A DNA stretch of 64,000 bases from an uncultured Pelagibacteraceae bacterium (GTDB taxonomy: Bacteria > Pseudomonadota > Alphaproteobacteria > Pelagibacterales > Pelagibacteraceae), in the NCBI GenBank assembly GCA_902566925.1, contig CACFKO010000004.1, positions 1 to 64,000 on the forward strand, read 5' to 3'. Position 1 is the first letter of the stretch. Every line of letters begins with the position of its first letter. The translations under genes and the position numbers were made by a program. Positions 15,976 to 24,175 of this stretch are shown piece after piece. The notes below the pieces were generated by a model. It did not search any database and was not told where the DNA came from. It saw only the letters and a list, made by a program, of their open reading frames with translations.

Positions 15976-17580
15976 CTATGATTCAGAAAGAACCCCTTTC
16001 ATTATTTCGTTCATCTCTTTTTTGATTTTTATGTCTTCTTTTATAAAACTGTCATTTGTAGGAACAAAAGATTCCTCCGCCTCTTCGGGTGGTTCTTCAG
16101 CCTTTTCAGCTTCAATTTGTCTATCTATCATCTGAACTTCTTCTTCAGTTTGTTTCAATATTCTCTTTCTGATAAATTCTTTAGAATAGAAAGTTCCTAC
16201 GATTTCTTCAGCATAGTTCATATTTTGTAAAGTCTGTAATCTTTCATTCAACATTTCAGCTTCTTTGAGTTCTGCAAAATGTGAATCTGACTGCCATTCG
16301 TAGTAAAGATGTGGAGAAATTGCTCTCCAATCATTTAACGTAAGAACTCCCTTTAATATCAGTTGTTTTTCAAGACAAGTACTGAAAAGACTATTAAATT
16401 TGTTTCTAAGTCTTTCGATAAATCTTGTAAATTTAACTTCATCTCTGGATATTTCTTGAGCTCTACCAAGAACAAATCCCGATTCTGATTCCAATCTTGA
16501 TACAGGTACATTGAGAGATTTATAAAGTTTTTTCTGGAAATATTCGACATCGGCTAATTCACCAAGATTTTCACCGCCAGGAAGTGTGGTAATCTCTGTT
16601 CCCCTTCCACCTTCTCTTCGTGGTAACCAGTAATCCTCTAACATTGATTGGTGTTTTCGATCATCTCTAACTTCACCAGTATTTGCATCATAGACTAGTT
16701 TATTTTTGTAACGAGTCATGATATCTTTGAGATATTGTTCTGCTTTTTGTTTTGGAAGATTACCAACATCAATGTAGAAAATTCTTCGTTCTGGTGCTCT
16801 TGAAATACGATAGATAACTACCGAATCTTCAATCATTCGTAATTGATTAAGAGGTTTAATTGCTTTGTGAAGATATGAAAGAACCATTTTTTTATCTTCA
16901 TTCAATAGTCCAGAATGACAATATGCAATAGAATCAGTAGCAATTCTAATTATTTGACCACCCTGTTTACCATCCATACCACCTTCATTGAATGCAAAAT
17001 ATTCTTCAATCTTTGGCATTAGATTGTTTGCATTTTGATTTTGTTCTCTTGGGGGAAGAACTTGACGAACTTTTCTAATTTTTAGTGAATCTATTGGTCT
17101 TAGTTCTAAAATACCTTTTTTTGGATTTTCGTTATCAATTATTATGTGATAATAAATTCTTCCATCAATATACCATTTTCTAAAAATATCAAATCCCTTT
17201 TCATTAAATTGTAAAAGACTCAATATATCTTGAAAATTTTCAGATATTTTTGTTTTAATGTCTGGTGAAATATTAACATCGGAAAGATTGAGAGAGACAG
17301 GAGGCTGTTCTCTGTCTGAGACAACGGCCTCGTTTACTATATCATCTATTGCAAGTTCAGCTTCTGGATAAAGTGACATACCTCTATAACGAACTATTAA
17401 GTCTGCCTCGTTTTTTGCAGACCCCTCCATATCCAAATAAGTTGCATAGGCACCGCCGGGTGTTCCTGCTACATCTATTGAACCATCTTCTGCTTGTGGG
17501 ATTGTGAAAGAAACACGTTCTTGTTGTTCTTGTTCTTTTTGTGTTCTACCTATCGTAAAACCAAATAAGTTGACAGCCAT
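15976..17580 (-). CDS. 20: Portal vertex protein gp20
   Basis: Forms the dodecameric ring at the head vertex through which DNA is packaged and to which the tail joins. The 534-aa protein (T4: 524) has the conserved YRGMSLYPEAELAIDDIVNEAVV block near residue 65. The central ERRIFYIDVGNLPKQKAEQYL segment is followed by the catalogue-type portal stretch YWLPRREGGRGTEITTLPGG. An acidic C-terminal tail follows. GGAG precedes the ATG. Order relative to gp19 and gp18 is exactly as in T4. Confidence 0.95.
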   Translation of the reverse strand: MAVNLFGFTIGRTQKEQEQQERVSFTIPQAEDGSIDVAGTPGGAYATYLDMEGSAKNEADLIVRYRGMSLYPEAELAIDDIVNEAVVSDREQPPVSLNLSDVNISPDIKTKISENFQDILSLLQFNEKGFDIFRKWYIDGRIYYHIIIDNENPKKGILELRPIDSLKIRKVRQVLPPREQNQNANNLMPKIEEYFAFNEGGMDGKQGGQIIRIATDSIAYCHSGLLNEDKKMVLSYLHKAIKPLNQLRMIEDSVVIYRISRAPERRIFYIDVGNLPKQKAEQYLKDIMTRYKNKLVYDANTGEVRDDRKHQSMLEDYWLPRREGGRGTEITTLPGGENLGELADVEYFQKKLYKSLNVPVSRLESESGFVLGRAQEISRDEVKFTRFIERLRNKFNSLFSTCLEKQLILKGVLTLNDWRAISPHLYYEWQSDSHFAELKEAEMLNERLQTLQNMNYAEEIVGTFYSKEFIRKRILKQTEEEVQMIDRQIEAEKAEEPPEEAEESFVPTNDSFIKEDIKIKKEMNEIMKGVLSES

Positions 17581-17596
17581 GTATTACTCCAAGAGT

Positions 17597-17625
17597 AAGG
17601 GGCTTGAGCAACCCCTCGGCCCCTT
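17597..17625 (-). other. Hairpin between gp19 and gp20
   Basis: An inverted repeat (AAGGGGC and GCCCCTT, 7 bp) in the 84-nt gap lies about 17 nt before the portal start. It has no following T-run, so it is not a standard terminator. It could be an attenuator, a processing site or a stabiliser. The promoter-like AT-rich stretch 17633-17663 precedes it. Confidence 0.5.
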
Positions 17626-17664
17626 GATTGATTGTTTATAATATAAAATAATAAAAAAAGATTA

Positions 17665-18219
17665 TTAAGTGGTCACTACATCAGTGTGTGTCCAATAATC
17701 ATACGCAAATTCACAAGTAAACTCTTCGATGGCATCATTCGCGTCCCAAGCCAGAGCGATTTCACTTAAATTAACTGGAAAAATATTTGTGAACTTATAC
17801 TCTGCTATAGTTTTTGTGCCCGTTTTATCAAAATGTGTGACAGTTGCATCACCATAAAGATTACCTCCGGCTGCGGTAAAATTGGCACCAATTGTTGCCA
17901 CGTTTCCAATATGAGTTCCCATAGCTGCCATCCATTTTTCCATAGAGTTTCTAATTTCAAAACCCTCGTCATTTATTATTGTAACTGACCAGTTATCAAA
18001 TGTCTTATTGCCAGGGACTTTTACTGTTCTACCAAAGTAAGGAACCTCTATAGTTCCGATTGCCATTGGTGGAACTGAGGTAGCTTTACAAGCAAAAGTA
18101 AATTCATCTGTACTAAGTCCTGCAACAGTTGGCCCTGTCATCTTAACATCGAACAGATTAGCTCTTGCACCAGCATTGGTTAAAGCTTTACCTCTAAATT
18201 CTGCAATTCTAAATGCCAT
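17665..18219 (-). CDS. 19: Tail tube protein gp19
   Basis: Builds the inner tube of the contractile tail. The 184-aa protein (T4: 163) starts MAFRIAEFRGKALTNAGARANLF. It shows the standard tube pattern: FACKATSVPPMAIGTIEVPYFGR, then FDNWSVTIINDEGFEIRNSMEKWM and the C-terminal FPVNLSEIALAWD strand pair. AAAGGA precedes the ATG. Sheath gp18 lies upstream and portal gp20 downstream. A separate late promoter sits 112 nt upstream, after a hairpin that follows the sheath gene. Confidence 0.94.
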   Translation of the reverse strand: MAFRIAEFRGKALTNAGARANLFDVKMTGPTVAGLSTDEFTFACKATSVPPMAIGTIEVPYFGRTVKVPGNKTFDNWSVTIINDEGFEIRNSMEKWMAAMGTHIGNVATIGANFTAAGGNLYGDATVTHFDKTGTKTIAEYKFTNIFPVNLSEIALAWDANDAIEEFTCEFAYDYWTHTDVVTT

Positions 18220-18267
18220 ATTTTCCTTTATACCCCTTTTAAGGGCCGAAAGCCTAATTTAAGATGT

Positions 18268-18323
18268 GATGGGGAAGTCTTTTTTACAAGTACACCCTTC
18301 GGTTGCTTCCGTCTTCCCCCATC
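18268..18323 (-). terminator. Long imperfect hairpin after the sheath gene
   Basis: Arms GATGGGGGAAGAC and GACTTCCCCATC (minus strand) pair with one bulge around a roughly 31-nt interior. It lies between the late promoter at 18331 and the gp19 start, so transcripts from that promoter also carry it. It lacks a proper T-run. It may act as a partial terminator or an mRNA stabiliser that sets tube against sheath expression. Confidence 0.45.
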
Positions 18324-18330
18324 CTATAGT

Positions 18331-18338
18331 TATTTATA
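18331..18338 (-). promoter_or_regulatory. Late promoter TATAAATA before gp19
   Basis: A perfect late octamer on the minus strand, 6 nt after the sheath stop and 112 nt before gp19. The unusually long leader contains the hairpin at 18268-18323. Confidence 0.72.
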
Positions 18339-18344
18339 TTACCT

Positions 18345-20576
18345 TTATCCAACGATTTCTGAGAAATCAACTCCACTACGAACCGCAACAAAGTTTAGTT
18401 GAATGAAGTTGATGGAACGATTTGGTTTAACATAAATGTCACCCACAAATTCGTTTCTGTCTACGACATCACCAGTATTGTTTGAGTCATCACAAACAAC
18501 TTTGAAGTCTGTAATACCATCTCTACCTTGAACATTTCTCAAGAAAGGTTCTACCGCACCAACAAACTGAGCTCTTGTAAAAGCATCATTGAACTCAAAT
18601 AGTTGTGCTCTGGCAAATCTTGAAATAGCTTTTTCAAGGATAATGAAAAGTCTTCGTACATTAATTCTATCAAATGCAGAAGGTTTTGCAAGAAGAGTTT
18701 TATCACCGAATAAGACAGTTCCATCACCCATGAATGTTACCACTGGATTGATGTTATTTTTATATAGTGTATCTCTTTCGGACTTTCTTGGATTGAAAGG
18801 AAGTTTTACGACATTTCTAATATTTCCTCTATTAAATCCAGCAGGAGAAAACCATGCGTCTCTACTCGCTTCTGTGGCTGCAGTGACACCAGCAGTATCT
18901 CCATTAAGAGGAACGTAACGATAAACATCATTGTATTTGTCGTATTGATATTTGTATCCAGAATCAAGAACTGCGTAAGAAGAAGATCCTAGAGTATTTC
19001 TAAAATCAACAACCGCATCAGCTTCACTTCCTTCGTTATTGACAACATCAGATTGTTCTGGTGAAAGGAAAGCTACACAATCCTTTCTATCTTCACATAT
19101 TGAAATAAGTTGAAGTGCAACTGTTGCAGAAGCTACTCCACCGACTAAAAGACCGATATCTACTTCTTCTGCATCTTTAAACTTATTAAATGCAGTAATT
19201 TTGTCTGCATCAGAAGGAGCAGAACCATCAACTCCACCAGATAAACTTGTAGTTTCAACCATCGAACCATCAGCAGCACTTGATGCATACTCAGTTCCAG
19301 ATGCTGCAGCTGTTCCCCATGCAGTGACAGCAGCACCGGCAGTTGTGTAGGCATCACCTACTGAGTTATGATCCATCCACCAAACATATCTTGATCTACG
19401 ATTGATAGCATCAACATAGTAGGCTGAAGTTCCATCTTCGTTTCTTGCATTTTTCGCAATTGAAACACCTGTAAAAGTTTCTAATGCTGTCTCTCTCGTC
19501 CCTGTCCATTCTCCATCTTCATCAACAACTACAACGTGAACTTCATCATAGAGAGCACCCTTTGCAGCAGAATGGTCTGTAGTTACTGGTTCTTTATCAA
19601 AAATACCAGCATATTCCCATGTTCTGGAATATGTTTGAGCAGATGCTGTATTTGTAAATGGTGTGGATACAATTAGTACAGAAGAGTTTGTTATAGAATT
19701 AACCCTTCTTTCTTCTCCATTAATTTTGATAATATCACCGACTGTAAATTGATGGTCAAAAGATGCCGCAAGAACATCAGTTGTTCCAGTTTCCGTTACT
19801 GTTGTACTGTTTGCTGTCACTCCAACTGTACCTAACATATTCCTTGAAGGTTCTGAGAATGCAGACCTTTTTAAACGAATGACTGTATTACCCGCATCAA
19901 CGGCTGCTGTAGGTGCAATTGTTACTGTAGCAGCTGTGTTTGATGTAATAGCATCAATAACTGCACTATATGTGTTTGTTCCAGAAACTGCGATGTTGAT
20001 TCTGTCACCAACTCTAAGTTCTGTACCAAAAAGTGTACTAGATCCTGTTATAGCTTTATTTGTAGCAATAGCAACTGTACCTGTAAGAGTTACATCTGAG
20101 TTAGATGCAACTACTGTATTACCAGATGCAAGATTAGCTCTTGTTGGGCCACAAAGAGAAACTTTAAGACTGTTTCCTAATTCCCCTGCCCATTTAGCAG
20201 ACCAATCACCTTGAGCTGTTACTGGTGATCCTTCTTGTTCTGAATATGTGGCTTGATAGTGTGATGTGTTTGAAATTAAAACAACAGTTCCAGTTGAAGA
20301 AGCATTCTTCATTGCTGTGTTTGTAGTCCTCACAACATGGAGTGCACTTGAATATGTTAAAAAATTTGCTGCTGTTAAAAAAGAACCAAATGTGTTCGCG
20401 TCAGGAGATTGAAATGTTTCCACCAATAAATCTTCTGAGTCGATCAAAGTTACATCATTGACTGGGCCCCATCTAAATGCTCCAGCGAATCCTGCATCTA
20501 TTGAGGAAATGCCCGGCACTATAGTTGTTAAGTCAATTTCAGATGTATTTACGCCTGGCGATACTTGAAAAGGCAT
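18345..20576 (-). CDS. 18: Tail sheath protein gp18
   Basis: Contractile sheath subunit. The 743-aa protein (T4: 659) keeps the conserved start (SPGVNTSEIDLTTIVPGISS) and the C-terminal polymerising region (NPRKSERDTLYKNNINPVV, INVRRLFIILEKAISRFARAQLFEFND). The extra length comes mainly from two tandem beta modules at about residues 165-235 and 248-318. Each has the form G-x-V ... GTxF/D ... VGDxIxI ... V-x-SIT, and they are probably displayed on the outside. TAGGAG precedes the ATG and a perfect late promoter lies 50 nt upstream. Confidence 0.95.
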   Translation of the reverse strand: MPFQVSPGVNTSEIDLTTIVPGISSIDAGFAGAFRWGPVNDVTLIDSEDLLVETFQSPDANTFGSFLTAANFLTYSSALHVVRTTNTAMKNASSTGTVVLISNTSHYQATYSEQEGSPVTAQGDWSAKWAGELGNSLKVSLCGPTRANLASGNTVVASNSDVTLTGTVAIATNKAITGSSTLFGTELRVGDRINIAVSGTNTYSAVIDAITSNTAATVTIAPTAAVDAGNTVIRLKRSAFSEPSRNMLGTVGVTANSTTVTETGTTDVLAASFDHQFTVGDIIKINGEERRVNSITNSSVLIVSTPFTNTASAQTYSRTWEYAGIFDKEPVTTDHSAAKGALYDEVHVVVVDEDGEWTGTRETALETFTGVSIAKNARNEDGTSAYYVDAINRRSRYVWWMDHNSVGDAYTTAGAAVTAWGTAAASGTEYASSAADGSMVETTSLSGGVDGSAPSDADKITAFNKFKDAEEVDIGLLVGGVASATVALQLISICEDRKDCVAFLSPEQSDVVNNEGSEADAVVDFRNTLGSSSYAVLDSGYKYQYDKYNDVYRYVPLNGDTAGVTAATEASRDAWFSPAGFNRGNIRNVVKLPFNPRKSERDTLYKNNINPVVTFMGDGTVLFGDKTLLAKPSAFDRINVRRLFIILEKAISRFARAQLFEFNDAFTRAQFVGAVEPFLRNVQGRDGITDFKVVCDDSNNTGDVVDRNEFVGDIYVKPNRSINFIQLNFVAVRSGVDFSEIVG

Positions 20577-20625
20577 GTCATCTCTCCTAAATTAGATAAT
20601 TAATACAATGTTACTTACTATAGAT

Positions 20626-20633
20626 TATTTATA
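20626..20633 (-). promoter_or_regulatory. Late promoter TATAAATA before gp18
   Basis: A perfect late octamer on the minus strand, 49 nt before the sheath start. It faces away from a plus-strand late box 37 nt to the right, giving a divergent late promoter pair between gp18 and the HNH gene. Confidence 0.85.
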
Positions 20634-20669
20634 AAAACCACACCCTCTGGATTTTTGTATTTATTGAGA

Positions 20670-20677
20670 TATAAATA
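20670..20677 (+). promoter_or_regulatory. Late promoter TATAAATA for the HNH gene
   Basis: A perfect late octamer on the plus strand, 24 nt before the HNH start. It is the only plus-strand late box seen ahead of a gene, and it makes the endonuclease an independent late unit. Confidence 0.78.
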
Positions 20678-20701
20678 GTTATATGATTACGCGGAGGTAA
20701 C

Positions 20702-21067
20702 ATGAAAGAAATTGAACGCTTTTTAAAAAAAATAGACAAAAATACAGGAAGTGGATGTTGGACATGGAAGGCTTCAAAAACACAACAAGGATATGGAATG
20801 TTTTCATATCAAGGAAAATCCATACCTGCACATAGGTTTTCTTACCTACATCACAAAGGGGAAATACCTAAAGGGTATATTGTGCATCAAATTTGTGGCC
20901 AAAACTCATGTACCAATCCAGACCATTTGATTGTCTGTACAAAATCTGAATCTAGATTAGATTACAATTCTACAAGAGTACATCCAGATACTAAAAAATT
21001 ACTTCAAGACATAAAACAAGATAAAGAAGAACCCGATGCAGATTTTGGGTTTGGATCAGATGTTTAA
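20702..21067 (+). CDS. HNH endonuclease, probable free-standing homing enzyme
   Basis: A 121-aa protein of the HNH_3 type: CWTWKAS (19-25), GYGMFSYQGKSIPAHRFSY (30-48), then IPKGYIVHQICGQNSCTNPDHL (55-76) with His 62, Asn 72 and His 75 as the HNH core and Cys 65 and 70 as a structural pair. A short acidic tail follows. It is the only plus-strand gene in the window. GGAGG lies five bases before the ATG, and it has its own late promoter. Its stop is shared with the end of gp17 across a TTTAA palindrome, so it fits between terminase and sheath without spare DNA. Such enzymes usually cut homologous phage lacking the insert. Confidence 0.87.
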   Translation: MKEIERFLKKIDKNTGSGCWTWKASKTQQGYGMFSYQGKSIPAHRFSYLHHKGEIPKGYIVHQICGQNSCTNPDHLIVCTKSESRLDYNSTRVHPDTKKLLQDIKQDKEEPDADFGFGSDV

Positions 21068-22689
21068 AAATAATCTCTTTGATGATCAGCAATTTCCCAA
21101 ACTTGACCAGTATTGTCAGTATATGTTTCTTCTTCTCGACCATCATCAATAATACCAAATGGTAACATATCCTGTTCAAACTGTTCTTCAAAGTCTTCAT
21201 ACATTTTTTGTCTGAGATCAAGGTCTGTTATATCTTTAAAATATCTTTGTTGAACTAACCAAGCGAAAATCACTAATGTCATTGCAAGGTCATCATGTGC
21301 TCCTTCTTCTGCTTCATAAGAATTATTTTTAGATGCAAAAGTAGTTAATTCAGCGATAGTCTCAAAATCTGGAATAATTAACTTATCCGTTTCGATCATT
21401 TCCTTTAGAGTTGCACACCCTATTCTTTTAAGTTGTTTACTTGTTCGTATTCCAAGTTGAATGTTCTTTGAAAATCCACCTCCAATTTGTTGTCCTGCTC
21501 GTCCTTTCATGGAAGTTATCATGACATTTTCATACTCAAGATCATAATGTAAAGCTTCTGCTACCTGAGATCCCATATCATTTATTTCTAGTAAAGTAAA
21601 CGCTGTGTTATATTTCATCCCTACTTGGTATATAATATTTGGATATAACATGGGTGAAATTTGATTATCTTTATATTTTGCAACTTGACGATAAGGTATC
21701 TGTGAGACATCAAAAACAGAAAATGCAGAAAAGTCTTGCCCCTTTCCTTGAGCAGTATCCACAATCATACAATATGTGGCTTTCTTAATAGGTTCTTCAT
21801 ATACATCAATTCCATTGTTAGAAAATATAGGCTTCTTGAATACCATTGATCTTAGTTTTGATGCATCAATGAGAGTACGAGTAGATCCCAAAAATTCACA
21901 AAGAAATTCTTGATTAAATTGTTGCTCTGAAGTATTTTTAATTGTCTCTTGTCTCCACTTATCATCTCGACCTGGCACCTGAGTATAATGAACTTCTATT
22001 GGAACATAGTTATTACGCTTTTCCTCTGCATCTATCCACATTTTATAGAATAGATTCATACCTAAAGGAGTAGAAACAATAAAAACTTTGGTGGTTTCAC
22101 CAGAGGATATAGTAGGATAAACAGAGGTAAAGAATGATTCAGCGATAGTGTTTGGCACGTGGGCAAACTCATCAAGAAAAATGATGTTAAAAGAAGATCC
22201 TCGAACTGCAGAACCTGAAGTGGCAGACGCCAGAATCTTCGAGCCATTTTCCAGTTCTATATTTCCCTTATTCCAAACTGTTACACCTTGCTGAAGAAAT
22301 TTTGGTAGATGTTCGTATGCCAACTGTAATCGTGACAGAAGTTCTCTAGCAACAGCACCCTTGTTTGCGAGTATTGCTACATTAACCTCTGAATTAAATA
22401 AAACGTAATGGAGTAAATAGGATATGATGGTAGTAGATTTGCCAGTCTGTCTGGGCATCTTACATATTACAAATCTTTCATCATGAAAATTGTTTATCAT
22501 GTTCTCTTGAAAATCCCACATATCAAATGGAACTAGGCCACGATCAACATTTACAATTTGAACGTATTTTTTAATGAAGTATAATGGAGATTCCATACAC
22601 TTCTTGTAGTCTTCAACTGCTTCTGGCGTCCAATCTACTTTGACACCTACACCTTTTAGATTAGGGTTTCCTAAGTAGGATTTTGACAT
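21064..22689 (-). CDS. 17: Large terminase subunit gp17
   Basis: Packaging motor ATPase and headful nuclease. The 541-aa protein has Walker A MPRQTGKST (about 78-86), Walker B NIIFLDE (about 168-174) with the SATSGSAVRGSS coupling region before it. A C-terminal RNase H-like nuclease follows (MIVDTAQGKG, LEINDMG, HDDLAMT acidic residues). The start ATG overlaps the gp16 stop as TGATG; an in-frame TTG one codon earlier is unlikely. T4 gp17 is 610 aa. No intron or intein was seen. Confidence 0.95.
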   Translation of the reverse strand: MSKSYLGNPNLKGVGVKVDWTPEAVEDYKKCMESPLYFIKKYVQIVNVDRGLVPFDMWDFQENMINNFHDERFVICKMPRQTGKSTTIISYLLHYVLFNSEVNVAILANKGAVARELLSRLQLAYEHLPKFLQQGVTVWNKGNIELENGSKILASATSGSAVRGSSFNIIFLDEFAHVPNTIAESFFTSVYPTISSGETTKVFIVSTPLGMNLFYKMWIDAEEKRNNYVPIEVHYTQVPGRDDKWRQETIKNTSEQQFNQEFLCEFLGSTRTLIDASKLRSMVFKKPIFSNNGIDVYEEPIKKATYCMIVDTAQGKGQDFSAFSVFDVSQIPYRQVAKYKDNQISPMLYPNIIYQVGMKYNTAFTLLEINDMGSQVAEALHYDLEYENVMITSMKGRAGQQIGGGFSKNIQLGIRTSKQLKRIGCATLKEMIETDKLIIPDFETIAELTTFASKNNSYEAEEGAHDDLAMTLVIFAWLVQQRYFKDITDLDLRQKMYEDFEEQFEQDMLPFGIIDDGREEETYTDNTGQVWEIADHQRDYF

Positions 22690-23120
22690 CAATCATTCTC
22701 ATTTATATTTTTTCCTGTTTTAAGAAATTTTTGTAATTCTGCAGTGGAACCCACAAAAAGATTATTTGAAACATTTTTAGGGCCAGAAACTTCTTGTGAA
22801 ATATCTTTCTTAGTTTTGTGTAGATTTAATAGTTCTTTATTTGTTTCAGTAAGTTTTCCTATCAACTGTCCAAAAACTTCCATAGCTCGAGGATGTTCAG
22901 AACTTTTTGCAATTTCAAGCATTTCTTCCAAACCATCTTGACCTCTTTCTATAAGATTATATAAATTTTCTCTCACATACTGAAAATCAGTTTCAGTGTC
23001 GTTAGCCGAAACAACAGGAACAATTTTTTCAGACTTAACGATTTCTTTTTTTGGTTTCTCCACGATACCCAAAACTTCATCTAAGTGGTTATCCACATCC
23101 ATAGGCATTATATCTCTCAT
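22689..23120 (-). CDS. 16: Small terminase subunit gp16
   Basis: DNA-recognition partner of gp17. The 143-aa protein (T4: 164) has an N-terminal LDEVLGIVEKPKKEIV stretch. Two helical segments in the centre (YVRENLYNLIERGQDGLEEMLEIAKSSEHPRAMEVFGQLIGKL) are typical of gp16 oligomerisation coiled coils, before a polar tail. GAGGA precedes the ATG, which overlaps the gp15 stop as ATGA. The identification rests on the central helix pattern and on its place beside gp17. Confidence 0.87.
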   Translation of the reverse strand: MRDIMPMDVDNHLDEVLGIVEKPKKEIVKSEKIVPVVSANDTETDFQYVRENLYNLIERGQDGLEEMLEIAKSSEHPRAMEVFGQLIGKLTETNKELLNLHKTKKDISQEVSGPKNVSNNLFVGSTAELQKFLKTGKNINEND

Positions 23121-24175
23121 GTTTCAATATCCTCACCATCGGTTGGATCATTATATTTACCCTCATCGAAAAATTCAAAAGTCTCTGAAAAACCATAATC
23201 AGAATCTGCAGTTGCAGAAAGTGGTGCAGGAACAACTGTGTAACGTGATTTGATTGTAGCATCTGCAATTCCATCAGAAGTACTTTCGTTTACTACTCTT
23301 GCTCTATTATATGTTCTGTATGTATTATCGCTTTCTTCGTTCAACAGATTACTACCATCTTCCAATTGAAGTCTAACCTTACTTGTTGTTGTATCACCTT
23401 GACTTTCTTCTAATAAGGTAAAAATGACTAAATTTGTTCCATTCAATAGTATATAGTTTCTGGTATCTGGTGTGCTGTCTTCATGTATGATAAATTCTGG
23501 AAGTTCAATTTCTGTATCATCGCCAGGAATTCTGAAATTAACTTCAATTGTTTTAATGACATCACCACCTGTAATATTTGGATAGATCCACCCTTTAAGA
23601 GTAAAATCTAAAGTCCAAGTAATAGTTCTTCTGGCCGACAGATCACCCTCATATTCATCAGCCACACCAGCTGAGTTTAATGAAATAGGAACATCTGCCT
23701 TGATATTCATATCTGGAATAGTATTGACAGTAACAGTAAATTCTGGTGTAAAATAAGGAAGTATTTGTTCTAAAATTTGTGTACCATCTTCAGCATTTTT
23801 AACAAGAATAAACAATGAAAACTCAAAATTGTAAGGAACAGGATTATACATCGTGTTCATATTTGTAGTTGCAGAAGCAGTATTTGCTGCTACATTTCTA
23901 CCAATTGTATTTAATTTTCTTGCAGGATCGTAAGAAACTCCTGTCATTGCAAAACCCATTCTTGGAGTTCTTGTTGCAGTAACTCTCCTGTCTGCAGTAG
24001 TTTCCTGTATGGCAAGTAACCATTTTTGTTTTGGCCCGTATGCAAGAGGAACTTTTGTTTTCTCAACAACAACCCCACTTGAATTTTTCCTTTCAATATT
24101 AATATCATTGAAAAGAGTTCCAAATACTGCTACATATTTTCGTATAGTTTGATGATAAAAGGTAGATCCTAACAT
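23117..24175 (-). CDS. 15: Tail completion/sheath stabiliser gp15
   Basis: Caps the tail and connects it to the neck. The 352-aa protein (T4: 272) begins MLGSTFYHQTIRKYVAVFGTLFNDINIERK, the typical gp15 opening. It continues through VPLAYGPKQKWL and a TPRMGFAMTGVSYDPARKLNT core and ends the conserved part at FTLKGWIYPN (about 200). The remaining 150 residues carry an LEDGSNLLNEES stretch of the kind scattered through other virion proteins here. Coupled as TAATG to gp14 and ATGA to gp16. Confidence 0.9.
   Translation of the reverse strand: MLGSTFYHQTIRKYVAVFGTLFNDINIERKNSSGVVVEKTKVPLAYGPKQKWLLAIQETTADRRVTATRTPRMGFAMTGVSYDPARKLNTIGRNVAANTASATTNMNTMYNPVPYNFEFSLFILVKNAEDGTQILEQILPYFTPEFTVTVNTIPDMNIKADVPISLNSAGVADEYEGDLSARRTITWTLDFTLKGWIYPNITGGDVIKTIEVNFRIPGDDTEIELPEFIIHEDSTPDTRNYILLNGTNLVIFTLLEESQGDTTTSKVRLQLEDGSNLLNEESDNTYRTYNRARVVNESTSDGIADATIKSRYTVVPAPLSATADSDYGFSETFEFFDEGKYNDPTDGEDIET

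Noticed and set aside
17597..17625. Hairpin before gp20 as an intrinsic terminator
   Set aside because: No T-run follows on the minus strand, and termination there would silence the portal gene.
18589..18918. Plus-strand open frame opposite gp18
   Set aside because: A shadow of the sheath coding sequence, with no regulatory signals.
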